Source: Megaustenia siamemsis (lineage: Eukaryota; Mollusca; Gastropoda; Stylommatophora; Ariophantidae). Taken from it: DNA of 64,000 nt. The DNA is taken from contig JAVIAB010000160.1 in the NCBI GenBank assembly GCA_032433765.1, positions 40,111,617-40,175,616 on the forward strand, given 5' to 3'. Below, in pieces: positions 53,522 through 63,884 of the stretch. Below the pieces are notes generated by a model. It was not told the DNA's origin. It ran no database searches and saw only the letters and a list, made by a program, of their open reading frames with translations. Position 1 is the stretch's first letter; each line of letters starts with the position of its first letter. The position numbers were made by a program, and so were the translations under genes.

Positions 53522-53710
53522 TTGAAAAGCCGACGTTCGGTGTTCGAAGCCCGCGGTAGACAGAAAGGATTTTTTCTATCGGGGGTGAAATAAAAATCCT
53601 GAGTCTCACACGTCGTGGCGACTGCTTGACCAAGCGGCCTTTATTTCTCTGGTCCTATCGTTGCCCCCCGTCATACACCAGCAATGGTACTATGTGACGT
53701 AAAGATAGTT
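53522..53710 (+). mobile_element. SINE-4-like insertion splitting the 44-bp array
   Basis: The text gccgacgttcggtgttcgaa with a B-box-like gtgttcgaagcccg is followed by ttttctatcgggggtgaaat, a phrase shared with SINE-4 at 56255. The array phase is not conserved across it and about 20 bases of a unit are missing. No clear target duplication. Confidence 0.7.
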
Positions 53711-54057
53711 TTGCTAGTTGTGTAGCTTGAGTATTTGTCATGACATTCTTGACATCGCTAGTTGTGTAGCTTGAGTATTTGTCATGACATTCTTGACATC
53801 GCTAGTTGTGTAGCATGAATATTTGTCATGACATTCTTGACATCGCTAGTTGTGTAGCATGAATATTTGTCATGACATTCTTGACATCGCTAGTTGTGTA
53901 GCTTGAGTATTTGTCATGACATTCTTGACATCGCTAGTTGTGTAGCTTGAGTATTTGTCATGACATTCTTGACATCGCTAGTTGTGTAGCATGAATATTT
54001 GTCATGACATTCTTGACATCGCTAGTTGTGTAGCTTGAGTATTTGTCATGACATTCT
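53711..54057. repeat. 44-bp minisatellite, second part
   Basis: Same unit as 53136-53521, about 8 copies, with a gcatgaat/gcttgagt variant in alternating blocks. Confidence 0.95.
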
Positions 54058-54104
54058 GTCATCTCAGACTCCTTTAGTAAATGCCAGACTCCATCATTCC
54101 ATCG

Positions 54105-54215
54105 TTTCCTCGGTCCTACGATATCAATGCCTAGAGGACGCCATGCTGGTTCAAACCCACTGTCATCTTATCGCTAAGCCAGTGCGTTACCAATGACGTC
54201 CTCAATGCGAACCAC
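54105..54215 (-). mobile_element. SINE-8-like tRNA head
   Basis: On the minus strand, cattggtaacgcactggctt then gtgggtttgaaccagc fits degenerate A and B boxes. Confidence 0.5.
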
Positions 54216-54239
54216 ATTGCCCCCAGAGATTTATCCGGT

Positions 54240-54601
54240 TATCATCATCAAGTACCGGGCCTAGTGGCGTAGGTGATCATGTCTCTCCACAACTTTCGAT
54301 CTCGGCAGCTATTTATCATTTCTGTTGTTGACCTTCTGCCAAGCCATTCTCTTAAGCTGTCTGTTATCTTTTCTCTTTGCTTCCCTCTATCTCTTCGTCC
54401 CTCAATCTTTCCAGTTGTTACAATATATTCAAGTTGTTCTCTTCTCAGTACATGGCCAAAAAATGATGATTGTCTCTTCCTAACATTGGAAATTAGCTCT
54501 CTTTTTGCTTTGACCTCTCTCAGAACCTCTTCATTACTCTTCTTAGCTGTCAATGGTACTCTCAACATTCTTCTGTAAAACCACATTTCTACAGACTCCA
54601 G
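54240..54601 (-). mobile_element. LINE-A 3' fragment with 9-bp target duplication
   Basis: The minus strand holds an uninterrupted 112-codon tail (WFYRRMLRVPLTAKKSNEEV through YATRPGT). The flanks share ttatccggt (54231-54239 and 54602-54610). 5'-truncated. Confidence 0.92.
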
Positions 54602-54629
54602 TTATCCGGTAGTTATTTTAAAATAAATA

Positions 54630-54866
54630 ATGTGTGCTCTTCATTTTGTGGCCATGCAATGAGAAGGAAACAGCTGGAATGTATTGTAACAAGTGGGAAA
54701 ATTGAGGGTCGAAGAGATAGAGGGAAGCAAACAGAAAAGATACCAGACGGCTTAAGAGAATGGCTTGGAAGAAGGTCAACAACAGAAATGATAAATAACT
54801 GTCGAGATCGAAAGTTGTGGAGAGACACGATCACCTGCGCCAACAGGCCCGGTACTTTATGATGAT
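54630..54866 (+). mobile_element. LINE-A 3' fragment, opposite orientation
   Basis: The + strand reads FCGHAMRRKQLECIVTSGKI and SLREWLGRR-like text to WRDTITCANRPGT. It lies head-to-head with the previous copy but has no visible target duplication. Confidence 0.87.
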
Positions 54867-54989
54867 GAATATCTACTCTAACTTCAAAACGAGACAGGGA
54901 CTTTAATTTCGTCTTTTATGTGAACATGTTTCCCCCACTCTAGAACCGCTGTCTTGTACAACCCAGTAAGAAACTGCAACTAAATTATT

Positions 54990-55353
54990 TACGTAAGGTC
55001 AACTTTGTTTATGTCCCTGGATATGCGGGAGTACGGGGAAATGAAAGAGCGGATAGGTTGGCTAGCTTGCCCTGTCGTTGAAGACTGTCATTCAATGGAT
55101 TGGGCGGACATCATTAATGCTCTCCGAGATGTGGGAAGGGCACAGGACTTCAACAACCATGAGTCTACGTCACTCCTTCGGATGAAAGACATGGGAGTTA
55201 AGGTGGGCACAGCCAGAAACGAGAAACTTAGTGGGCGTGTAAGAAGACTTATCAACCACACAGAACTGGAGTCGTCAGTCGCTGGACACTGCAGGACATG
55301 CTGATGAGTAGATCTGAGTACCTAAATACACGTTCGGAGTGCAATGATGATGA
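54990..55353 (+). pseudogene. LINE-G: end of RNase H domain and C-terminal tail
   Basis: The + strand starts VNFVYVPGYAGVRGNERADR then LASLPCR, the last RNase H motif (GHxGVxGNExAD), with the final aspartate present. After a frameshift near 55070 it continues WADIINALRDVGRAQDFNNH, ESTSLLRMKDMGVKVGTARN, KLSGRVRRLINH. It ends gcaatgatgatga. Related tails lie at 43910 and 61043. Confidence 0.83.
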
Positions 55354-56095
55354 CCCGCAAATAACTCAATATACTGTAATATCAATGTTATTAATTATAT
55401 TAATAACTAACTAATAAGAATAGCTGGCTGTATCGTGTGGAACCAAAATAAATTAAAGTCTAAATCTACAAAGGTTCTGAATGGAACTATTGTCTCCACA
55501 AATGACATCCGACACAATGATTAATGCAATGAAAACTTATTGCATCGCGTAATGCTATTGTTAGCTGCAGTTTTAAAAATAGTGCTGCCTTTAAAAACAA
55601 AAGCAATTCAAATCTGGTTTCATTGCGGCCCATGGTAACAGTGTCATTGTTTAAAGAAACCAATTTTCTCTCGCAGGAATTGATTTTCCTTTCTCATTGC
55701 TGAATATGCAAGCCTAACATCCGTTGAACCGGTATTGGATTTAGATAAGGCTGCAGGTCTCTTTCTTTTATTGCAGTATAATCGTTGGCAGCTATTCTCG
55801 ATGAGGTATAATTTAAGAGAAAATAAAATCAAATTATTTTGGTCTTTCTTGTTATTTGGCTCGTATAATGCAGACCAGTAGGTATGGCTTTAATCAAGGA
55901 AGAGAGAAAAGAGAGGGGGCGTGACACATTTTTCTTCATTGATTTCTTTTCTATTACAATTTTTATGATTCATTTTCATTGTTAACTTTTATTTCTTTAT
56001 CATTTTTGCGTTGTTTTTTTATAACCTGTTTATTTTATTCTTTTCATTATTTTCTCTTTAATCTTTGCATTTTTCTATCTCTTTCGAATTGTGCA
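55354..56095. other. Unassigned AT-rich sequence
   Basis: No domain or repeat copy recognised. T-rich between 55920 and 56090. Confidence 0.4.
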
Positions 56096-56116
56096 CACAC
56101 ACACACACACACACAC
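56096..56116. repeat. CA microsatellite
   Basis: About ten ca units. Confidence 0.95.
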
Positions 56117-56165
56117 AATCTTTCTAGTCATATTATTGTTATTATTTCTATATTTCATAGTTACA

Positions 56166-56313
56166 TAAGAAAGCGGGTGGCCGGATTGATAACTTGTTGG
56201 GCTCCAAACCAGTAGAACGCGGGTTCAAATCGTGGTAGGGTCAAAAAATATTTCTATCGGGGGTGAATTAAAAATTCAGATCCGAACACCTCGTGACTCC
56301 TTATACTCTATGT
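56166..56313 (+). mobile_element. SINE-4 copy
   Basis: The head gcgggtggccggattgataa with B box gcgggttcaaatcgtgg leads to tttctatcgggggtgaatta. It is directly followed by a LINE-A insertion. Confidence 0.72.
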
Positions 56314-56326
56314 ATAAAATACTCCA

Positions 56327-57006
56327 AAAAAGACAGAGGTAATGGTATCAACAAAGAAAAAGACATCACCTCAGTGCAAAATAAAGACAAGTGGAACAAA
56401 TTTAAAACAGGTAAATGAATTTAAATTTTTGGGAACTTTGTTAACCTCAGACGGAGGATGTACAAAAGAGGTGAGATGCAGAATTGCTCAGGCAAAAGCA
56501 GCTTTCCAAAAAATGAGGAAGATACTATGCAATCCATTTTTGACAAAAGAAACAAGCAAAAGAGTTCTTAAATGTTACGTAGAGCCAGTCTTAACATATG
56601 GATGCGAATCATGGACAATAGGACAACAGACAAGAAAATCACTGGAGTCTGTAGAAATGTGGTTTTACAGAAGAATGTTGAAAGTACCATGGACAGCTAA
56701 AAAGAGTAATGAAGATGTTCTGAGAGAGGTCAAAGCAAAAAGAGAGCTAATTTCCAATATTAGGAAGAAACAATCATAATTTTTTGGCCATGTAATGAGA
56801 AGAGAACAACTGGAATATATTGTAACAACTGGAAAAAGTGAGGGACGAAGAGATAGAGGGAAGCAAAGAGAAAAAATAACAGACAGCTTAAGAGAATGGC
56901 TTGGCAGAAGGTCGACAACAGAAATTATAAATATCTGCCGAGATCGAAAGTTGTGGAGAGACATGATCACCTACGCCAGCAGGCTCGGTACTTGATGATG
57001 ATGATG
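56327..57006 (+). mobile_element. LINE-A 3' copy with perfect 13-bp target duplication
   Basis: The 680-bp 5'-truncated copy encodes 145 uninterrupted codons from 56342 (TSPQCKIKTSGTNLKQVNEF, LTYGCESWTIGQQTRKSLES), then a TAA at 56777 and the tail to ASRLGT. The flanks share ataaaatactcca exactly (56314-56326 and 57007-57019). It is nearly identical to the 16255 element. Confidence 0.95.
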
Positions 57007-57167
57007 ATAAAATACTCCAGGTATAACATACTCCAGGTATATCATACGCTAGGTTTAACATACAACTGTAAAGTTAGTCTGGTAGCAATTGTCGCTGCAT
57101 AATGAAACTTTGAGACCCTGTAGACATTTTACTAAGCCTGAGCGTCTTGAGGTGGCGTGACGAGTTC

Positions 57168-57285
57168 CCTTCCTCGCTGACTTCCCCGCTACCTTCCTGG
57201 CTACCTTCCTCGCTACCTTCCCCGCTACCTTCCTCGCTACCTTCCCCGCTACCTTCCTGGCTACCTTCCTTGCTACCTTCCCTTC
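57168..57285. repeat. 12-bp minisatellite, about 10 copies
   Basis: The unit taccttcctcgc with ccccgc and ctggc variants. Confidence 0.94.
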
Positions 57286-57299
57286 TCAGAGAATATATC

Positions 57300-57445
57300 T
57301 GCTACCCTTTTAAGGATGTTTGGTGGGCCCAAAGAACCTTTAAGGTCGGAGGGTGGGGAGAAGAATTGGCTTGACTGATACATCGAACACCGAACCTCTC
57401 AGGTCGAAAGACAAGTGCACTAACCACATTGCCACCAGGTTCTTT
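57300..57445 (-). mobile_element. SINE-5-like tRNA head
   Basis: On the minus strand, ggtggcaatgtggttagtgc gives an A-box-like stretch and aggttcggtgttcgatg a B-box-like stretch. Only one copy is seen. Confidence 0.55.
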
Positions 57446-57715
57446 ACTTACAGCAAACCTCGGGCGTTACGCATATGCACAAACTTTGTTTCTGTGTTAT
57501 TTATTTGTCTCCAGTTAATTTTTCTAGCTTTATGTGATTGCTCATATCTTTCTTATTTTCTTATTTTCTTATTTTCTTTCTTTATTTCTCTTTGTTTCTT
57601 TCTGTCATTTTCTTTGTTCTCCTTCCTCCTCGAAAGGTTAGCTTTTAAACCGTCCATGTCTTCATTGAAGCAATAACTTCAGGGATTGTTTTGGTTTTAT
57701 CAGCGATCATTGAAC

Positions 57716-58640
57716 CCTTCATTGGACCTGCCATGTACTCGTCATTGGACCTATCATGTACTCGTCATTGGACCTATCATGTACTCGTCATTGGACCTGC
57801 CATGTACTCGTCATTGGACCTATCATGTACTCGTCATTGGACCTGCCATGTACTCGTCATTGGACCTATCATGTACTCGTCATTGGACCTATCATGTACT
57901 CGTCATTGGACCTATCATGTACTCGTCATTGGACCTGCCATGTACTCGTCATTGGACCTGCCATGTACTCGTCATTGGACCTGCCATGTACTCGTCATTG
58001 GACCTGCCATGTACTCGTCATTGGACCTATCATGTACTCATCATTGGACCTGCCATGTACTCGTCATTGGACCTATCATGTACTCATCATTGGACCTGCC
58101 ATGTACTCGTCATGGACCTATCATGTACTCATCATTGGACCTGCCATGTACTCGTCATTGGACCTGCCATGTACTCGTCATTGGACCTATCATGTACTCG
58201 TCATTGGACCTATCATGTACTCGTCATTGGACCTATCATGTACTCGTCATTGGACCTATCATGTACTCGTCATTGGACCTATCATGTACTCGTCATTGGA
58301 CCTATCATGTACTCGTCATTGGACCTATCATGTACTCGTCATTGGACCTATCATGTACTCGTAATTGGACCTATCATGTACTCGTCATTGGACCTGTCAT
58401 GTACTCATCATTGGACCTGCCATGTACTCGTCATTGGACCTGCAATGTACTCGTCATTGGACCTGTCATGTACTCATCATTGGACCTATCATGTACTCGT
58501 AATTGGACCTATCATGTACTCGTCATTGGACCTGCCATGTACTCGTCATTGGACCTGCCATGTACTCATCATTGGACCTGCCATGTACTCGTCATTGGAC
58601 CTATCATGTACTCGTCATTGGACCTATCATGTACTCATTA
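57716..58640. repeat. 23-bp minisatellite, about 40 copies
   Basis: The unit cattggacctatcatgtact cgt repeats every 23 bases, with tatc/tgcc and cgtc/catc variants. All three + frames are open because the unit has no stop in any frame; frames of 202-326 codons are artefacts. Confidence 0.98.
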
Positions 58641-58654
58641 TTGAATGTAACTCT

Positions 58655-58740
58655 CACTCTGACTGAGCACATATTAGAACGTTGTTTACTGTGTTCTGCT
58701 CCAACGGCCCAGTGCATCCGATTTCTGCCAGCATTTTATT
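58655..58740 (+). mobile_element. Decayed SINE-7-like module
   Basis: ctgtgttctgctccaacggc then ccagtgcatccgatttctgc resembles the end of SINE-7. Confidence 0.4.
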
Positions 58741-59099
58741 CAAGTTTGCTTTCCTTATCCTTTGATTGTCCCCAGTCCTCCTGTAAGGCAGCAGATTGTC
58801 TTTTCTGTAGGGAGATTCTGCCCTTACATGGTCAGCCCTCCCGGGTTTACGAGCACCATCTGCCCGAGGGACTAGCTTTTGATTGTGTCTATAGAACTGC
58901 ACACCTGGCAATCTTAATGTTGCCTGTCTAATAATAAGTCACTCTCAAACTCAAACCTTTGGTTTTCATTGGACATCAGTCACTTCAAGTTTGTAATTTT
59001 GGAATGCAATGGGTATTTGTCGTTCGCTAATTAAATATAAGGTATTCGTACTTCTAGATGGTGAAAACGTCTCGAGCTGGGCATGAATTACTACCCGGT
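58741..59099. other. Unassigned sequence
   Basis: A minus-strand frame of 85 codons (58654-58911) has no recognisable domain. Confidence 0.35.
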
Positions 59100-59890
59100 T
59101 ATTATTTTAGTATTTTTTAGGCGTGAGTCAGTCCCATGTTAACATTTTAGTATTGTTTAGGCGTGAGTCAGTCCCATGTTAACATTTTAGTATTGTTTAG
59201 GCATGTGTCAGTCCCATGTTAACATTTTAGTATTGTTTAGGCATGTGTCAGTCCCATGTTAACATTTTAGTATTGTTTAGGCATGTGTCAGTCCCATGTT
59301 AACATTTTAGTATTGTTTAGGCATGTGTCAGTCCCATGTTAACATTTTAGTATTGTTTAAGCGTGAGTCAGTCCCATGTTAACATTTTAGTATTGTTTAG
59401 GCATGTGTCAGTCCCATGTTAACATTTTAGTATTGTTTAGGCATGTGTCAGTCCCATGTTAATATTTTAGTATTGTTTAGGCATGAGTCAGTCCCATGTT
59501 AACATTTTAGTATTTTTTAGGCGTGAGTCAGTCCCATGTTAACATTTTAGTATTGTTTAGGCATGAATCACAACCATGTTACTATTTTAATATTTTTTAG
59601 GCATGAATCAGTCCTTTGTTAACATTTTAGTATTATTTATGCAAAAATCACAACCATGTTAACATTTTAGTATTATTTAGGCATGAGTCAGTCCCATGTT
59701 AACATTTTAGTATTATATAGGCATGAATCAGTCCCATGTTAACATTTTAGTATTATTTAGGCATTAATCAGTCCCATGTTAACATTTTAGTATTATTTAG
59801 GCATTAATCAGTCCCATGTTAACATTTTAGTATTATTTGGGCATTAATCAGTCCCATGTTAACATTTTAGTATTATTTAGGCATGAATCA
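59100..59890. repeat. 40-bp minisatellite, about 20 copies
   Basis: The unit aacattttagtattgtttag then gcatgtgtcagtcccatgtt repeats every 40 bases; divergence grows after 59540. Confidence 0.97.
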
Positions 59891-60469
59891 CACAGACCCA
59901 GTTTCACGCTAATGCACGTTAAGAATGAGTCAGTTATAATATATCACACCTTTTTTAATGTGGCAGCCAATTCCCTTAACAGCTAGCTTTTCGTCATGTT
60001 ATCAACAGTTCTGGTCTTTGTAGTTTGCAGTAGAATCTTCAATCTTTCCTATTTTAACATATTTGGCTAATTTTACCATATTGTAGACATGAACTTTTAG
60101 TATCTCCACTTTCCTGGAATTTCATTTTTCAACGGTTTTCTTGTTAAATTCTGTCTTATTGTAAAACACTTTCTTAGTATTTAAATTACAGTTCAGAGAA
60201 AGAGAGGAGACCTTTTATCAGTGGTATCAGATCAATGGGTACTAACCTTTTTAAATCTGACACCAGTAGTTCTAAATTGAGCCAAGGAACACTTAACTTT
60301 CACAGTCCGCAACTTCCAACACTCACGGGCTCAATTATTTCTGCACTTTGAAATGCAAGAAAGACTGAACATTTTGTTCGGAATACATTTTTTCAAAGAG
60401 TTGAGAAAGAATAATAATTATTGTTATATTGTCACGTAGGAGAGAGAGAGGAGAAGGGAGGGGTGATAA
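59891..60469. other. Unassigned AT-rich sequence
   Basis: No recognisable feature. Confidence 0.4.
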
Positions 60470-60515
60470 TGAATGAATGAATGAATGAATGAATGAATGA
60501 ATGAATGAATGAATG
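60470..60515. repeat. AATG microsatellite
   Basis: About eleven aatg units. Confidence 0.97.
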
Positions 60516-60611
60516 ATTAACTGAATTAGAACAAAAAATATACTTAGGAATAGAGAAAAAAATGGAAAGAATTCAGACTTCTACATCAGTGAACACTTAT
60601 ATGAAGAATGA

Positions 60612-60780
60612 CGTGACTGGGTGGTCTAGTGGAAAGTTATCGACCTCAGGACAGGAAGGAAGGTCCTGGTTCGAATCGCGTCACATCGTGTAGCCACTGA
60701 AATAGCTCAGTTCTATGTTCAGCTACTAGTTTTCTGTGACTTCCCGTATAGCACTATTGCTTGCATTACCCTACTTGACT
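60612..60780 (+). mobile_element. SINE-6-like tRNA-headed sequence
   Basis: The head ctgggtggtctagtggaaag contains an A box (tggtctagtgg), and cctggttcgaatcgcg a B box. The spacing is close to that of a tRNA, but no complete cloverleaf is evident, so a SINE is preferred over a tRNA gene. Confidence 0.62.
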
Positions 60781-60982
60781 TGATCTTCTTTCAATTTAGT
60801 CAAATTATATATCTAGATACTTCAATACAAAGCAATACCTTTTACCACCAAGGAACATCTTGTAGGGAGTATATTCATTCCCATATTGTGCTAATACTAA
60901 ACATGGTCACTTACCACTAAGGATAACAGAACCTTGGTCTGCCGCGGGTTCTTCTTCCATCCTCTCTTTTAATATATGCTTG

Positions 60983-61037
60983 GTTATTGAGTTATTGAGT
61001 TATTGAGTTATTAAGTTATTGAGTTATTGAGTTATTT
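60983..61037. repeat. 9-bp microsatellite
   Basis: gagttatt repeated about six times. Confidence 0.93.
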
Positions 61038-61042
61038 GCGGG

Positions 61043-61245
61043 TCATCATCATTGCACTCCGAACATATCCATAGGTGCTAAGATCCCCTCCTCGGCAAGT
61101 CCTGCAGTGTCCAGCGACGGGCGACTCCAGTTTTGTGTTGGTTGATAAGTCTTCTTACACGTCCACTAAGTTTCTCATTTCTGGCTGTGCCCATCTCTAT
61201 CATCCGAAGGACTGATGTGGACTCTTGGTTGTCGAAGTCCTGTAT
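61043..61245 (-). mobile_element. LINE-G 3' fragment
   Basis: The + strand tcatcatcattgcactccga to cttggttgtcgaagtcctg is the reverse complement of the LINE-G end at 55140-55353. Confidence 0.85.
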
Positions 61246-61335
61246 ATATGTTTGGTATGATATAGAATCATTATCTTTGTTCCCATTTTATTTACTAGTT
61301 TCTTTTATTTATCCTATTTACTACTCTTTTTTTAT

Positions 61336-61592
61336 GGGAGCCCCGATAGTTCAGTGGTTAGTGCACTGGACTACAAAAGGACAAGAGGTCGGGTTCGAAC
61401 CCAACCGACGGCTTCCGGGTTCACCCAGCCTTAAATGGGTACCGGATTTTTTTTTATAGGAAAGTAAAGCGGCACGGGCGTAATACCGACCACATTAACC
61501 CCAAAAATCATGTGCTGAAGGTCTGTAAAATTTAAGGTCACTAACACCATATTCCCTATACGCCACTTGGCGTGACGGAGCTCTTTACTTTT

Positions 61593-61594
<2 letters not shown>
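61336..61594 (+). mobile_element. SINE-1 copy
   Basis: gggagccccgatagttcagt head with minor A-box change, B box ggttcgaaccc, and a cgtgacggagctctttactt end that runs into a TA repeat. Confidence 0.93.

Positions 61595-61595
<1 letters not shown>

Positions 61596-61660
<65 letters not shown>
61596..61660. repeat. TA microsatellite
   Basis: About 31 ta units directly after the SINE-1 tail. Confidence 0.98.
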
Positions 61661-61661
<1 letters not shown>

Positions 61662-62145
61662 CGAGAGAGAGAAGTGATATGTTCAAGAAGAGACCAGATC
61701 AGGTTGTTAACCATTCTAGGTCTCCGCCTCTGATCTCTCACTCTCTACAATCTCAGCAAACCTGTTTGTGGTCTCCACATAGTGTGCGCCATTAGTATGC
61801 AGACACTCTCTCCTTTGTGAACTTCATGGAGTTCTTGACTGTTGCAATAAATCTATGGAAATGTATCGGGTGTGGCGGGAAGAGGCATAAATCTGAGGTC
61901 TATTGAGATTGGACGAGCTCAGACCGTGACAGTCCCTAATCTGGCATGTTCCAGAACTCTGATATAAGAACGCGGCTTTGATCAACGATTGGTAGGCGTT
62001 AGCGCTGATGGAAATCCCCAATTATAAGGTCAGGCCTATTGAAGCTGGACAGGCCGGCATTAAATGAGGTGAAATCATTCAGGCCTAGAGAAGGAAGGCA
62101 CGGAAATAAAGTGGCTTACTAACGTTATCTCTATTCCTATACTCC
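61661..62145. other. Unassigned sequence
   Basis: An aataaa at about 62105 and a tataag near 61963 are compatible with an LTR or a gene 3' end, but neither is supported by other evidence. Confidence 0.3.
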
Positions 62146-62202
<57 letters not shown>

Positions 62203-62262
62203 TCATTCCTTCTTTCTTTCTTTCCTTCCTTCATTCCGTTCTTTCCTTCCTTCCTTTATTTG
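62146..62262. repeat. TTTC microsatellite
   Basis: About 16 tttc units, then interrupted ccttcctt. Confidence 0.97.
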
Positions 62263-62500
62263 CCAGACGGGCGATATATCACTGGTATCCTAAAGTCGAT
62301 CAAAAGAATGTGTAGTTTTAATTCTGATCACATTGTGACTGGACATGATCCACCCCCACAGAAACAAAAAATAAGATCATCCGAACCCTGAAGTGTTTCT
62401 TCTCACGACCAAAAATCCTCTAAAATTTCCACTAAAATTTCCAATAAAATTGCCACTAAAATTTCCACCAAAATATATGATCAAAGCTAGAAAATTGACA

Positions 62501-63089
62501 GGGAATAATAGAACAAAGAAGTATGTGTTAGCACTCGGAAAAATTGACAGACAAACAACAACAGAAAAAAACGAAGAACAATATATGGTCCGAAGCGGGA
62601 TCGAACCCGTACTCCCTTGCAACGCGCCTTGCCACGAGAAGCCGAACGCTTGTCACACTGCCACGCAGCTAACTAAAAAATTAGCTATTGTAGTAGTGTC
62701 TTACACGAAGGCGTTCTCAATGACTATAGCATAGGGTAACGATCACAGACCGGAAATAAATTGTATATTTGTACTTTCCTATTAATGCAAGTATCTCCCA
62801 GTAGGGCTGAATACTTGTGTTGTAGACAAACATTTATTGGACGAAACAGCACGAATAGTAGTTTCCAGTGGTTATGTACTGGATACAAATAATAATAAAT
62901 AAATATTATTATATAGGTAACTTCCTTTCGGTGCCAGGGAGTACGGGTTCGATCCCGCTTCGGATCATATATTGTTCTTCGTTTTTTTCTGTTGTTGTTT
63001 ATCTGTCAATTTTTCCGAGTGCTAATACATACTTCTTTGTTCTATTATTCCTTATTATCGCCTCGGAAGTTACCTATTATTATTTGTAT
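62501..63089. mobile_element. SINE-2 composite with inverted duplicate head and 14-bp target duplication
   Basis: The flanks share ctagaaaattgaca exactly (62487-62500 and 63090-63103). The left part is minus oriented, with a tRNA-like head (gttagctgcgtggcagtgtg; B box gggttcgatcccgc) at about 62583-62675 and body tccgagtgctaacacatact. The right part, 62937-63089, repeats B box and body in + orientation, so 62503-62615 and 62937-63050 are inverted copies. The composite ends ggaagttacctattattatt, which also occurs in the middle (62885-62935). Confidence 0.8.
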
Positions 63090-63103
63090 CTAGAAAATTG
63101 ACA

Positions 63104-63374
63104 CTTGTTGTGGCGTGTTGTTACAAACTGATCCACTCCAGTACAATTCTAGTGTTAAGAAGATAATGATTGTTGTAGACCCAGAACATCTTTACATATT
63201 GAGGATGGGGATTTCTGCGGCAATTATAAATGTTGTTTTATCATTAAAATAAGTTGTGGGTTGTTGGTTGAGTGTAGAAAATATCAGCAGTTGTCTTGTG
63301 CTTTCAAAACAGGTAGTAACGGCGATGACAATACCTTTTTACATTTATCATAACATCTCTTGGAAGGTGTTTTC
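63104..63374. other. Unassigned sequence
   Basis: No recognisable feature. Confidence 0.35.
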
Positions 63375-63830
63375 TTTCTTTTTTTTTTCTCCTTCCTCAT
63401 TTTCCTTTCAGCGACGAGGGGAGATATAATTTGCGGTCTTTTGCTCTTCTGTTCGCCTCTGCTGCTGTTATGTTTCTAATATTCCGTCGATCCATCTTTT
63501 TTCGTGGTCGACCCTTGCTTCTGGTGTTCTCGCAACGTTTACTGAGGGCTCGTTGTGTTGTGTATTGATTACTCTGCCTTGTCACGTGGCCAAACCATTT
63601 TATCTGTTCTTTCTTTACATATTCTATGACGTGGTTATTCCTAGGTTTTTTTTCAGTTCTTCATTTATGATCTTGTCTCTCAAGCTGTTTCTTGTCATTC
63701 GTCAGACACATTTCATCTCAGTAGAGGTTATTTTTCTTATTGTTCTTTCATGTATTGTCCAAGACTGGCATTAGTAGCACAGCGTTGGGATGAAGATTGT
63801 ATTGTAGAGTGTCCGTTTTGCCTCTAGAGT
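63375..63830 (-). pseudogene. LINE-D reverse transcriptase thumb and tail, decayed
   Basis: Minus-strand frames read LYNTIFIPTLCY, CQSWTIHERTIRKITSTEMK, RDKIINEELKKNLG and RCENTRSKGRPRKK, then ITAAEANRRAKDRKLYLPSS ending at a stop near 63397. At least four frame breaks are present. It extends the family beyond the + copy at 2600-2890. Confidence 0.78.
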
Positions 63831-63884
63831 TATTGGAAAGTGTTATCAATCTGCTCATATTGTCTCTTATTTAAAGAATTTAAC

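Noticed and set aside
57686..58666. Three overlapping frames of 202-326 codons
   Set aside because: The 23-bp unit is stop-free in all frames.
60612..60685. tRNA gene
   Set aside because: A and B boxes are present but no convincing acceptor stem or anticodon arm; followed by a SINE-like body. The SINE-1 heads were rejected as tRNA genes for the same reason and because they are repeated with a common body.
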